A stretch of DNA of 64,000 nucleotides. Origin: Heterodera schachtii. Its lineage: Eukaryota > Nematoda > Chromadorea > Rhabditida > Heteroderidae. Position 1 is the stretch's first letter; the number at the start of each line of letters is the position of its first letter. A program made the translations under genes and the position numbers. The notes beneath the pieces are model-generated. The model ran no database searches, had not been told where the DNA came from, and was given only the letters and a program-made list of their open reading frames with translations. Below, piece after piece: positions 33,266 to 43,535 of the stretch. The DNA lies in NCBI GenBank assembly GCA_023374025.1, contig SIJG01000027.1, positions 628,162-692,161 on the forward strand, read 5' to 3'.

Positions 33266-34621
33266 TTATTCTTCCTCCATCTGTTCCTCCTTCACCGGTG
33301 CAGCAGATGGGCCAAATGAAGAGCCACGCGTCCGTTTACAGATGATTTGTTTGCGCCATCGCCGACCACACTCGTTGCACTTGCTGCTCGTTGGCTTAGC
33401 AATCGCTGTCGGTATTGGACGAACAATTGAGGCGGTTGGCACGCGCGGCAACGGAATGGGAACAACCGGACCACCACTTGCAGTTGAAAGCGGTGCAATA
33501 TGTACAAAACGAGATGGTGCGGGAGGTGGCGGTTGACGAGGCGCATATATTTGGGGCGAAAGGATTGGGGGAGGTTGTGAAATTGTTGCCGGATGTGAAG
33601 CCGGCAACAATGGTGCGTAAGGCAATCGAAAAGGTGGTGGTGATAGTTGAAGCTGAGGCTCGCAGGGGGGTAGAAGACTCATACCGATGGGAGGCGTTGC
33701 TATTGCCTGTAAAAAGGATAAAGCTTAGGAAAGAAGATATGGTAAGCTTTCCCAGAGGCTGCTAACTAAAATTTTTCAAAATCAATATTTTAGCAATAAA
33801 ATTTTTTGAAAATTGTTAAGAAATCTTTACAAAAAAAAGACTTTTTGAGATTTTGGGCCAATTTTTAAACGAAAAAAGTACTTTTTTTTTGGACTCAACG
33901 GTGCTTTGGGTAAAAATAGAAATTTAATTATTTTTTAAACATATTTTCAATGAAAATTGGTAATTATTTGGTCAATTTAGTACCTTGGAAAGCATAATTT
34001 CAGAAAGAAAAATCTAATTAAACCCTTGAATCATCAAATAATTGGATAAATCTACATTTTTGGTTATTCCTTACGTTTGCTGGTACGGTCCAAACAGTGA
34101 CGCCGGTTGCCCCTGTTGTGAGTTGATAGCGCCCTCTCGCAATTGCTATGCTTACGGCATTAAAATTGTCTTGCAATTTTTTTAAAGCCCATTTTTTTGT
34201 GTCTTCCTCCCCCGTTGTATTTGGTGCCATATTTTGATGTAGCTGTTGCTGTCGAAGGTTTGGCAAGAAACTCATGTTGTTGTTGTTGTTATTATTGTTG
34301 TTGTTGTTGTTCATATTTATTTCGGCTATCTCGGCTAAAAATAATTATATTATTGATGAATAAAACGGCACACGGACTTGAACATGGATCACACTGTGAT
34401 GAACCTAACCATTCTTGGAATTCGTTTGGATGCGGGGTGGAACATATACGTTTCCCACCCCGCACATCATGTAAACGAGCAAAGAAGCGGAAAGTGGCAT
34501 CCCGCCACATTTCCGAATTTGATGGGGGTTGGGACTCAATCAGCAGGATCTCAAGTGATTTGCTTCGTTTGAAGCGAATATTTTTTCGCTGTAGAGGAGG
34601 GGAAAGTGATCGGCTTCTCAT
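33266..34621 (-). CDS. Asn/Pro-rich protein with C-terminal CxxC motif, unrecognised
   Basis: Three minus-strand exons: 34405-34621, 34075-34334 and 33266-33706, which join in phase to 305 residues. The N terminus is basic with SRSLSPP and FKRSKSLEILL. Exon 2 has a poly-Asn run encoded by an AAC/AAT repeat, then MSFLPNLRQQQLHQNM and KKWALKKLQDNFNA. Exon 3 is Pro-rich and ends with CNECGRRWRKQ, a second Cys (IICKR), and KEEQMEEE-stop. A TTTATAAG TATA-like element lies about 30 bp upstream of the ATG. The exon 1 donor is uncertain (TTAG|GTTCAT chosen for phase). Composition suggests a nuclear regulatory protein, but I cannot name it. Confidence 0.55.
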
Positions 34622-34969
34622 TTTGCCGACGCTTGCGGATAAAGCGCTTATAAAGCCCATCTCCCACCCCCCCCCCGCAACGCTTCTCTGCCCCTCACGC
34701 AGCCCCAACCTGACTCAAAATAATTAAGTGGGCCGCCTGTCTGGCTTTTTGGGAGCAAAAGCATAACTAGTCCATTAAGAGAATTTTTCCGTCCAGAATT
34801 GAGAGAAGAAAAATAAATGAAAATATTGAAATTAACTTGGCTATAAAGCAAATAAAGGAAATTTAAAGAAATTTGAGAAATTTTCAAACAGTTTATGGTC
34901 AAAAATTAAACATTTAGGTGTTTTGCATCATTTAAAGATCAAACTGATTTTACAATCATTTTCTTTTTT

Positions 34970-35535
34970 GATTACATCATCATCTGCGCTTAATGGATTT
35001 GTCTGGAATTAATGGATTTTTATTACCAGACAAAATCAATTAAGCCCAGACGATTACGTAATCAAAACCCATTAATGCCAGACAAATGCATTAAGTCCAG
35101 ACGATTACGTCATCAAAATCCATTAGAGGCCAGAAAATCCATTAGAAGCCAGACAAAGTCAATTAAGGCCAGACTTTTAACAGATTTTGATTACGTAATC
35201 GTCTGGCCTAATTGATTTTGTCTGGCTTCTAATGGATTTTCTGGCCTCTAATGGATTTTGATGACGTAATCGTCTGGACTTAATGCATTTGTCTGGCATT
35301 AATGGGTTTTGATTACGTAATCGTCTGGGCTTAATTGATTTTGTCTGGTCTCTAATGGGTTTTCTGGCCTCTAATGGATTTTGGTGACGTAATTGTCTAG
35401 ACTTAATGGATTTTCTAGCCTCTAATGGACTTATATTACGAAATCGTCTGGATTTAATGCATTTGTCTGGCCTTAATAATTTTCTTCGGGCTTAATGGAT
35501 TTGTCTGGCCTCGAATGCATTTCTTACGTCATCAG
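34970..35535. repeat. large palindromic array of GTCTGG..TTAATGGATTTT units with TTACGTAA sites
   Basis: The left arm about 35026-35171 and right arm about 35204-35348 are near-perfect inverted repeats of roughly 145 bp around a spacer at 35172-35203. The right arm continues as a degenerate array to about 35535. Units of about 20-45 bp contain GTCTGG, TTAATGGATTTT and GATTACGTAATC or GATGACGTAATC. Arms built of short repeats match the foldback style seen at 23.6, 25.9 and 29.7 kb. No coding content. Confidence 0.8.
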
Positions 35536-35538
35536 GGG

Positions 35539-35546
35539 TATATAAA
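35539..35546 (+). promoter_or_regulatory. TATA-like element beyond the palindromic array
   Basis: GGGTATATAAATC follows TTACGTCATC at the array edge. The arrangement (bZIP-type site, then TATA) resembles a promoter, but I see no coding exon in the 1.2 kb downstream. Confidence 0.25.
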
Positions 35547-36814
35547 TCATTCCCAAAATCATTCATCCCCATACTGACCTTCCAATTGTTTTATCTGGCT
35601 TCATTGTGGATGAATTTACCATCTTTCCAATTTTCTGTCTGAAATATCATATTTTTATTTTTTTTTGATTTATTTCAAAAAAATGATAATTACGAATTTT
35701 GGTCATTCTCTTATTTTCTATAAATTTGTTTTTTCCATAAATATTTTTCTTTTTTCTTATCAATTGCTAAATATGATATTTTTTTTCAAAAAAATTTCCT
35801 CCCATTTGCGCCCTGTTTAAAATTTAAATAGTTATTTTCTAAATTTGTTTTGTTGCGTAAATCGTTCTATTTTTCTTATCAATTGCTAAATATTAAATTT
35901 TTTTCTCAAAAAAAAACCTTCCCTCCCGTTTGCGCCCTGTTTAAATTTGAAAGACAATTTTGATTTCCATATTTTAGAAATTCCATTAATCATCAATAGG
36001 GAGGGGAGTTTTAAGCAAAAATAGCAACAACAAAAAAAAGCTAAAAGGCAAAAAGCCCAGTAAAAAAAAAATGCATTAAACAGGTATACAAAAAAAACAC
36101 TCGAATAGGCATTTAATAGGCTAAAAACTTCTATTAACATTTTTAGGTAACAAAACACGAAAAATTAAATTAATCTTTTTGTTATGTTTCAATTATAAAT
36201 GAATTATAAAATCACTTAATTTTTTCGAAAAAACAAAATTTTAATTTTAAAAATTTTCTCTGAATTTTTTGAGGGTAAATTTACAAAACCCAAAATATTA
36301 CAAAATTTAATTTTTTATCATGGTTTTGGACAAAGTAATTTTAGAAAGCGTAGATGAGCATTAAAAAAATGTTATCGATTTAGTTATGCATTTTCTAAAA
36401 AATAATTTCGACAAATTCTCAGTCTTATAAAAAATTTATAATATTTTTTTTGGGAAATTTTCGAAAAATTTCTTTCAGAATTAATAAAAATACGAAACGT
36501 ATGAAAAAGTTTGTTGAAAAATTTCATTTTCTACTATAGAAAAAATAGATCGTTTAAAAATCCGAAAATATATAAACAAATGTCCCAACTTTTAACTAAA
36601 AAAACAAAGAAAAATAACTTTGTGCGCCTAACCAAATCAGTTCCGCTCATAGCAATTTCGTGTATTTCAGTGCCATTTTCTTACACTGATCGTATCGGTT
36701 CTCCCGGAATTGAATAATAATTATTTATCATGCTGTGCACTCATTTTAACGTGCCGCTTTTTTTAGCTTTCGGTGAATTCATTGTATTTTTATTCGGCAA
36801 AAAAAACAACAACA
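35547..36814. other. gene-free AT-rich stretch
   Basis: Contains two related copies of a TTCTTATCAATTGCTAAATAT..GCGCCCTGTTTAAA segment (about 35755-35825 and 35873-35945), i.e. a short tandem duplication. The TTTTTTTAG at 36757-36765, about 50 bp before the RPA-like ATG, could be a spliced-leader acceptor. Confidence 0.5.
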
Positions 36815-37591
36815 ATGAGCGGCGAAAATAAGCTTAAACGTTTTCAATTCGTACCATCTTCCAACCAAAAGGCGGACGAATTTCCTGCACAGCTTAAAGA
36901 ATTAAGTGAAATTATAAAGTTCAATTCTCCCGGTACCTTCTTTGTACGCGCCATCGTTGACAACATTCAATATTGTCTTTACCAAGTGATTATCTCTCTC
37001 TCTCTCTTTCTCTCTTTCATTCAAACAAAACCTAGGCGTGTCCGATTAAGAACGGAGGTCTCGTATGTAAGAAAAAACTCAGCGACGAGCTGTACTGTGA
37101 ATCGTGTGATCACCACGCTGCCAAGCCACTGAGCAACCTATACTTACGAATCGACTTGCGCGATTGTCATGACATCGAGACGAGCAAGCAAATTACTGCC
37201 TTTTCGGCAACTGCTGTTAAATTTTTGAATGTAAAAATAGATGAATTTTCACGCTTAGCGCAGCACCGTCCCAAAAAACTGGCCTCAATTCTCCAATCAA
37301 AAATTGAACAGACAGTTGCTGCTAAATTGGTCATCAAGGTTGATTTTGCACCCTTTCACTTTCACAAATCCATGCTATGCAATTGTTAAGGCAAAGGGCG
37401 AGTCGCTCGACTGGGTTATCGCTTCAATCCATGTGCCTGAGCAGGAAGAAGAGGCTGGCGGTAATTTGGCAAACAAAAAAGTCGTTGAAAGTGAAACTGC
37501 GGCTGAGGATGACGATGACGACATCTACACAATTGATGATGCTGAATGTTCTCGGATGCCGCCTAAGCGCCAAAAGAAAAATGATGAGTAA
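36815..37591 (+). CDS. single-OB RPA1-like ssDNA-binding protein (DBD-C type)
   Basis: Three exons, 36815-36985, 37036-37338 and 37391-37591, join in phase to 224 residues. Introns are 50 and 52 bp with GT..AG ends. The product aligns in order with the C-terminal DNA-binding domain of the large subunit of replication protein A: an N-terminal strand region (FNSPGTFFVRAIVDNIQ), YQACP, a zinc ribbon with Cys59, Cys68, Cys78 and Cys81, LYLRIDLRD, ITAFSATAVKFLN, and KLVIKAKGESLDWVIASIHV. It ends with an acidic tail (DDDDDIYTIDDAE) and PPKRQKK, a likely nuclear localisation signal. Canonical RPA1 has four OB folds and about 600 residues; here only one is present. It lies 195 bp upstream of, and on the same strand as, the Polinton-type polymerase fragment, so it may act with that polymerase. 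An AATAAA follows the stop. Confidence 0.75.
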
Positions 37592-37785
37592 AGAACGGAC
37601 GGACGGATAATAAAAGTATGCCTTAGGCAGCACCAATTTCTTATGATTATGTAGAAATTTGTAGAATTATTTTAATAATATGTATTAGAAAAGAAAAGCT
37701 CTAATTTCATTTTCACAACAATATTTTTACTGTTCAATCGGTATGTATCTGAATCGAAGTTGTAATCATTATTATTATTTCATGA

Positions 37786-40700
37786 ATGTTTAGGGCCTTA
37801 AAGGCACAAAAAAGCGGCAACTGTCTGTTTTTGTTTACGTTCACCAGGAAAATTGTTTCTGCTGAAGCGATGAAGAGGAGAGTTTCTGCGTCAGCAACGG
37901 CTTCCGATTCCGCTTCCGCGTCAGACTTTCGTAAACCAAACGATGCTTCTGCTGCTGCTGCTGCTTTTATTGAAGAAAACTTGAACAAAAAACTAGCGAA
38001 ACGGTCACGAAGACATCAGCGCAGATGGGACTTTCGCACAGTCGCCTTCTTTGAGCAGCGTTCCTCCTCCTCCTCAGACTTTGATGAAGATGAGGACAAA
38101 AATAACAGCACCAGTGTCGTCCATTGTACGCAAATAGGCTACGGTAGAGCACCAGCAGCAGCAGCAGGCAATTCACAGCGGAACAACAACAACAAAGGTG
38201 ACAGCGGCGGCGGCGGCGGCGGCGGCAGTGGTAATGACCACAGCGAAGCAGAAAAGAACGCCAGCAATCCGGAAGCTGGTGATGATCAGGCTGATGATGA
38301 TGGCAGCGCTACTGCTCCCCAATTGTATGAAGAGAAGCAGCACTATGTGCATAGGCTGGAGCGTTTCGCACTGCAGCGGCACGTCACCGAGTTTGTGCTG
38401 AACGGTCAGCATGAGAGGCCGGACGAGGCGCTCCGCGACGCATTTGAGCGCATCATCAAACGAGCAATACGCAATGCGGAGCAGCAGCAGCAGGACGAAC
38501 AGCAGTCGGGGAATCAGGATGAGATGCCACAAGACGGTGGTGGCGGTGGTGGCGGCGCCGCTCAACAAAACCCAAGACGACGAGTGACAAAGATTGGAAT
38601 TTTTCTGGATGGAAACGGTACTTCTTTTTTGTTTGTTTGTTTGTTGGCAAATGTCCCAATCGAACATTATCCATCATATAGGCCTGACTGACCCTATTGT
38701 GCTACCGATACGGCCACCTGAGCAGAACACAGCCGACACTCTGATGGGCGAACTGGAAAAGCTGGGACAGTCGGACGGAGACGAAGACGTGCATGGCGGA
38801 GGAATGAGCAAGCGGTCGCTGTTGCTCAGTGAACCGGTTCAAATTGTCGTCACCTGCATTGCACCGCCGGTTGGAGCAGCTCCGCGCTTCCACCATTATC
38901 AGCACTGGGGTTACAACGAAAGGCAGTTGATCCGAATACGGAATGTCGGTGATCATTTCTGCCTGTTCCACGCGTTGATTGCCGCCCGTTCATACACTGA
39001 TCATGAGTTGACAAAAATGGTTGCAACACAACAACAACAATGCCAACAAGGGGACGTAAGCAACAGTGATCATCTTATCAGTGTGCCGTCCGCTGCTGCA
39101 ACAGCAGTGATGAGGAGGCCGGATTTTTGCGCAAATCATGAAGTACTGAATCGTCTTCTGTCCAGCCCAGGTCGAATGCAAGAAGCGGTCCGCGGTTTGA
39201 TGCTGCATGCCGGCATTGACCCTGATGGGCAAGCGTACGGAGTGGAGCATGTCCCACATGTTCAACACCATTGGGTCAGTGCCATTTTGAAAATGCTTTC
39301 TGTCTGCCGCCACATAATAATTTTGAAAAAAAAATGCACACACTTTTTAACAGGATCGGCTCTATCCGGGAATGTACCGTATTGTGCTGTTTGAGGACCG
39401 CCCGGAGGAACTGCCGAGGCCTATCTGGAAGGGGCCGATGGGACGCTGCTTTGTGGTCGCTTTGTTCATGTCCGGCGGACATTTCGACGCAATCAAAAAA
39501 GTCAACTGTTTTTTTAAACTTGGCCGTAAATACTGTATTGACTGCGAATGCGTCTACACTGCTGATGCCAAACACACCATATCATGCAAAAGCCGGTGTG
39601 CTCAGTGTACAAGAGGTTATTTTGTGGTGCTGACCGCGCATAAAAATTTTGTTCATTCTTGTTGTTGTACAGTAGGACCACAGCAGCCATGTGAGAGGGA
39701 ACCAGGCGTCAGCATACATTGCTCTCAATGCAATCGGTTCTTTTTTTCACGCATTTGTTTTGATGCTCATCGGCGCGGACAAGCCTGCAACCTGCTGAAA
39801 CGATGCACAAAATGCAGTCGAACATTCCAAAATGACCCCAAAAACCCGCACCAGTGTTATACCAGGTTTTGTGGGCGCTGTAATGTACGTTTTCTTGTGT
39901 TAAGCGGTGGATAAGAGCAACAAATTTTTCACAAAAATGCTCAGGTATACCACGAAAAAGATGATGCTGCTTGTTTCATCAAAAAAATTCCTGTACCGAA
40001 ACAAAAGCAAAACTACCGCATTTTGTGCTGGGACACGGAAACGCGGCTCGAACACCTGCAAGAAGCGGGTCATCAGCGGCACAAAGTTAACCATTTGTCG
40101 GTCAACATCACGTGCACGGAATGTTGCGATTCTGCGACAGGCGAATGCGTAGAATGTGCCATATGCACAACAGAGGAGGGAATTTTGTGCAGAAAGAAGG
40201 ACTGGTCGGTTCTTCTTCCTTTTTTAATACCTTTTTGCTCACATTTTAGCCGACAGGAGTGAAGCGAATGGTGATGAACCGCTCAGGGATTTTGTTGAAT
40301 GGGTTCTCCGTGCTTGGAGCAATAAACACAAGACGTATTTATGGGTTTGTTGTTGTTTTTTTTGCTTCACTGCCTATTTTAGCCTCTAATTGCTCATTCA
40401 GGCACACAACTCTTCTCGCTTTGACGGACATTTCGTTTTAAAGTATTTGGGCGAAACCAGTCGACGTCCGGATGTGGTCATGAACGGGCTTAAAATTTAT
40501 GAGTTTCGACTGCAGCATAGCCGTCAAAATTCTCTGCTCATCTGGAGAGATTCTTGCCTTCTGATGCCCGTTCGTCTTGATCAACTGCCAAAAACCTTCA
40601 ATCTGGACTGTGCTGAGAAGCCATTTTTTCCTTACGCTTTCAACCGAAGGTTTTTTCCGAAACCTGTGACATTTTTTACAAAAAAATAATGCTTTTGAGG

Positions 40701-41050
40701 GAAAACTATGGCGTGAGGCTTCCGCATTTGCCGCCAATAGAAGACTACTGTGCTGGCTCAATGAAGCGAGAAAAATACGATAAATTTGTCAGTTGGTAAG
40801 CAAACCCAAAGGGTTATTTCAGTAGTGGGGTTTCCCCATTTCCCATAGGTACGAGGAGAATAAAACAACAACACCCTTCTTTTTGCCGGACGAGCTTCAA
40901 TCTCATTGCCAAAATGATACGGAGATTCAGGAATCCGTGCTTGACCATGTCGCTGATGTATTTCTTCAGCTCGCGTTCGACAAAACAAGTCAAAAGGCAT
41001 TCTTCGGTGTTGACGATCGGAAGATCAAGCAGTTGTGTCGTATAATTTGA
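37786..41050 (+). pseudogene. Polinton/Maverick-type DNA polymerase B, N-terminal and exonuclease part only
   Basis: Nine exons join in phase: 37786-38617, 38682-39274, 39354-39615, 39673-39884, 39945-40204, 40257-40344, 40402-40649, 40700-40795 and 40849-41050 (930 residues). The 39616-39672 intron is optional because it is a multiple of three. The first 200 residues are low-complexity (Ala, Gly, Asp). Then come GLTDPIVLPIRPPEQ, VGDHFCLFHALIAAR and a Cys/His-rich region (CSQCNRFFFSRICFDAH, CTKCSRTFQ, CGRCNVYHEKD), as in nematode and insect Maverick polymerases. The 3'-5' exonuclease motifs are present: Exo I WDTET (Asp663, Glu665), Exo II AHNSSRFDGHF (Asp757) and Exo III HCQND (Asp887). Homology stops soon after Exo III and the palm domain (SLYP, DTD motifs) is absent. 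BEL/Pao fragments on the opposite strand begin at about 40950. I read this as a truncated element gene; the start could also be the ATG at 37870. Confidence 0.75.
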
Positions 41051-42431
41051 CACAAATGATCGATGACTGCCAAGGTCGATGAAAATTGAGGCGATCATGC
41101 TGAGATGCGGTTGTGCCGGATTGAAAAAGGTTGTTGTTGTTGTCATGAGTAATGCGCGAGTGTTTTGGCATGATTGTTGCCGCTGCGATTTGGTTCGGCG
41201 CATTGTTGTTGCGGCAGAGTGCTGTTGGATGGAGTTGTCCGCATTTGAAACATTTTTCCAATTGTTCCGAATTGGATCGCGATCAACTCAAGCAACGAAA
41301 GCTTACGCCACCACATGAGGTGAAGCAGCCCGATATTTTGCTTGGCATCGATGTCTGGCACGAATTACAAGTCCAATTCATCGAACGATTGCCAAGCGTT
41401 CAAAAATGGGAAAAATTCTCAGCGGAACTGGACGAATGGAAATGAGACAAGCATCAAACGTCACTTTCGTATTTGCAGTCGAAAGCAATCAAATGGCACG
41501 AACATCTACAAATCAATCAATCGAATCCGAAGACAATGTCTTCACCTCTGAGAATGATCTGAAACGAGATGATCAACTCAACAGCCTTTTTGGTTTCCAT
41601 TTGATTGGAATGGACGACTCATCAACGCCGATCGATCGAGATGAAGTAATGGTTAACTTTAAAACCAGGAATTGAAGTGCATTGAGATTGAAGATGAGTC
41701 TTTCTCCATTGGTGCGCCTTGCTTAGCGAGTGTAATCCGGTGGCGGATTTGAATGATTCGTAGAATTCCGGCCATTGTCGTTTGTTGCCGCTTAATTTCT
41801 CGAGTTGCACGGGTTGAATTTGGAAAAATGATGATGGGCGCGATGGCGGAATCGTTCTGCCTTGAGTTGCGGGTACTGCTTGTGCTTGTGCAGCTTGAGC
41901 TGCTCGTTCTTCCATGTCGCATTTGTTGCGGAAGAGTTTTGCATGCAATTTGGTTTCCACATGTTTGTGGTGTTGTCGGGCAATTGGCAATTCGCTGGTT
42001 TGACTTTCTTTGAAGAGTCCTTCGATTGGACCAGGAAAGTTGACACTGAGTTCGTCGTTGGTTATCCACGTGTTGCTGGTTTGTGTCATTTCTGTTTTTG
42101 CCATGGGGCAAATTTGGTGAAGTGCCATTTGTCGGCACATTGTTTTGGACACGGGCAGATATGTTTTGTTGACGTCCACGAACTTATCTCCTATCAGGTT
42201 GGTGTATTTGGACGTCAACGCTGGCGGTGGGCGGCAACACGATGGACACACTTCTTCAGAGAGAGTGCAATTTAAATGTTGGGAGCTACTCTGGATGGAC
42301 ATTCGAGGTACGTCTTCCACTTCGGGAACAATGCCGCGTGAGTCCCGTTGGAAATGAAAGTTCCCCCTTGGATTAGGAGCGGGGGAAGCCCAATAGGGGA
42401 AAAAGTTATTGACAGATTTGCGGTAGACCAA
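40950..42431 (-). pseudogene. scrambled BEL/Pao gag-protease fragments
   Basis: Minus strand 41690-42431 includes PVQLEKLSGNKRQWPEFYES, matching the BEL/Pao gag domain (DUF1759). Minus strand 41070-41261 has a zinc knuckle CFKCGQLHPTALC and then SIFIDLGSHRSFVSNY, a DUF1758-type protease site with DLG where DTG or DSG is usual. Between them, about 41280-41675 reads on the PLUS strand: KQPDILLGIDVWHEL and LNSLFGFHLIGMDD, normally found after the protease and before the reverse transcriptase. The middle piece is therefore inverted. No LTRs were seen. Confidence 0.6.
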
Positions 42432-43026
42432 TGATGAGTGACTCCTGGGTAAAGATTTATCTCTTCAGTGTAAGATGCCCCTTGATGAAAAGCAACCTTT
42501 TCGGATAAAACCAGATGCTTCCCGACAAAAATTGAAGCCCGTGAAGTCTTCCCTTAATTCGGGAACCGATTGGTGGGGCTCTAAATCTGAGCAGAATGAA
42601 CCCAAGCAAGACCCAGCTGATGGACAACGGAGAATAGAGGCTATTTGAATATTGTAGGAACGTGTCCAGCCCCGACTTTAATTCCCAATGGCTGGTTGCA
42701 AAGGAAAAGCGGGCAAAGACAGCGTGAAAAAAAAATTGATTTTTAAAAATAAATTACAAAATATTGCCGCTCTTCCACAGCACACAAATACCTACATACG
42801 CCATTAAAATAAAAATGATGCAAACAAATGAATGGGGGAGAGAAGGGAGAAGGGAAGGTAGCACACAAGTGCCACAAAAAAGCGTCTTTTCCCCTCTGTC
42901 TCTGCCCCCTCTCCCCCTTTTCTATTGTCTCTTCGGCAGAGTGAAAGAAGGGGATTTATTGATGAGGAGCAGGCAGAGGAAAAAGCGTAAGTTGTATTCG
43001 AGTTAATCGGTTTTCGGTTTTCAATT
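42432..43026. other. gene-free stretch
   Basis: 42440-42720 may be 5' leader of the scrambled BEL/Pao relic, but I cannot show it. 42830-42960 is purine/pyrimidine-biased (GGGAGAGAAGGGAGAAG and CCTCTCCCCC). No coding exon trusted. Confidence 0.4.
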
Positions 43027-43535
43027 AATTTTAAAAAGTGCCATTTCAATCAATTTGCTTCACTTTTAAGGGTTGATAGACATTTTGAACACATTCATTT
43101 TTTTGTTTTCATTTGATTTATGTCTACAGGCGGGGCCGAAACATTTTTTAAGAGTTTTTTGTTTTTAACATTCTGACAGGGTCTGTTCTGATGAGGCCCG
43201 CCCTGTCAAAATTCAATTGCTTTTCAGTTTAAAAACAATGATTGCTCTATTTGTAAAAAAAAATCAGGAATTCCTTTAAAAATACATATTTTTGGAATTT
43301 ACTTAAGGAAGTTTTTCCGAATCAAGCTGTGTACATATGCAAATAATAGAAAACAAAAAATTGTCATCAATTTTTTAAAATTTATCCGATCGCAGCAAGC
43401 ACTCAATTTCTGTTTGATGGGAAAATCGGTCAAAAAAATAGGGAGGGCACCCAAAGATTTTTTTTTGGGAAAAAGAAATCCCACTAAATTTTAAAAAATT
43501 TCCTGGTGGTGATGGAAGGGGGTTGTGGCTGGAAG

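Noticed and set aside
34197..34727. Plus-strand 176-codon open frame opposite the Asn/Pro-rich gene
   Set aside because: It is the complement of the AAC/AAT run and exons that have consistent splice sites and phase on the minus strand.
38173..38667. Minus-strand frame over the Gly/Ala-rich part of the polymerase gene
   Set aside because: Low-complexity complement; the plus strand continues into family-matching exons.
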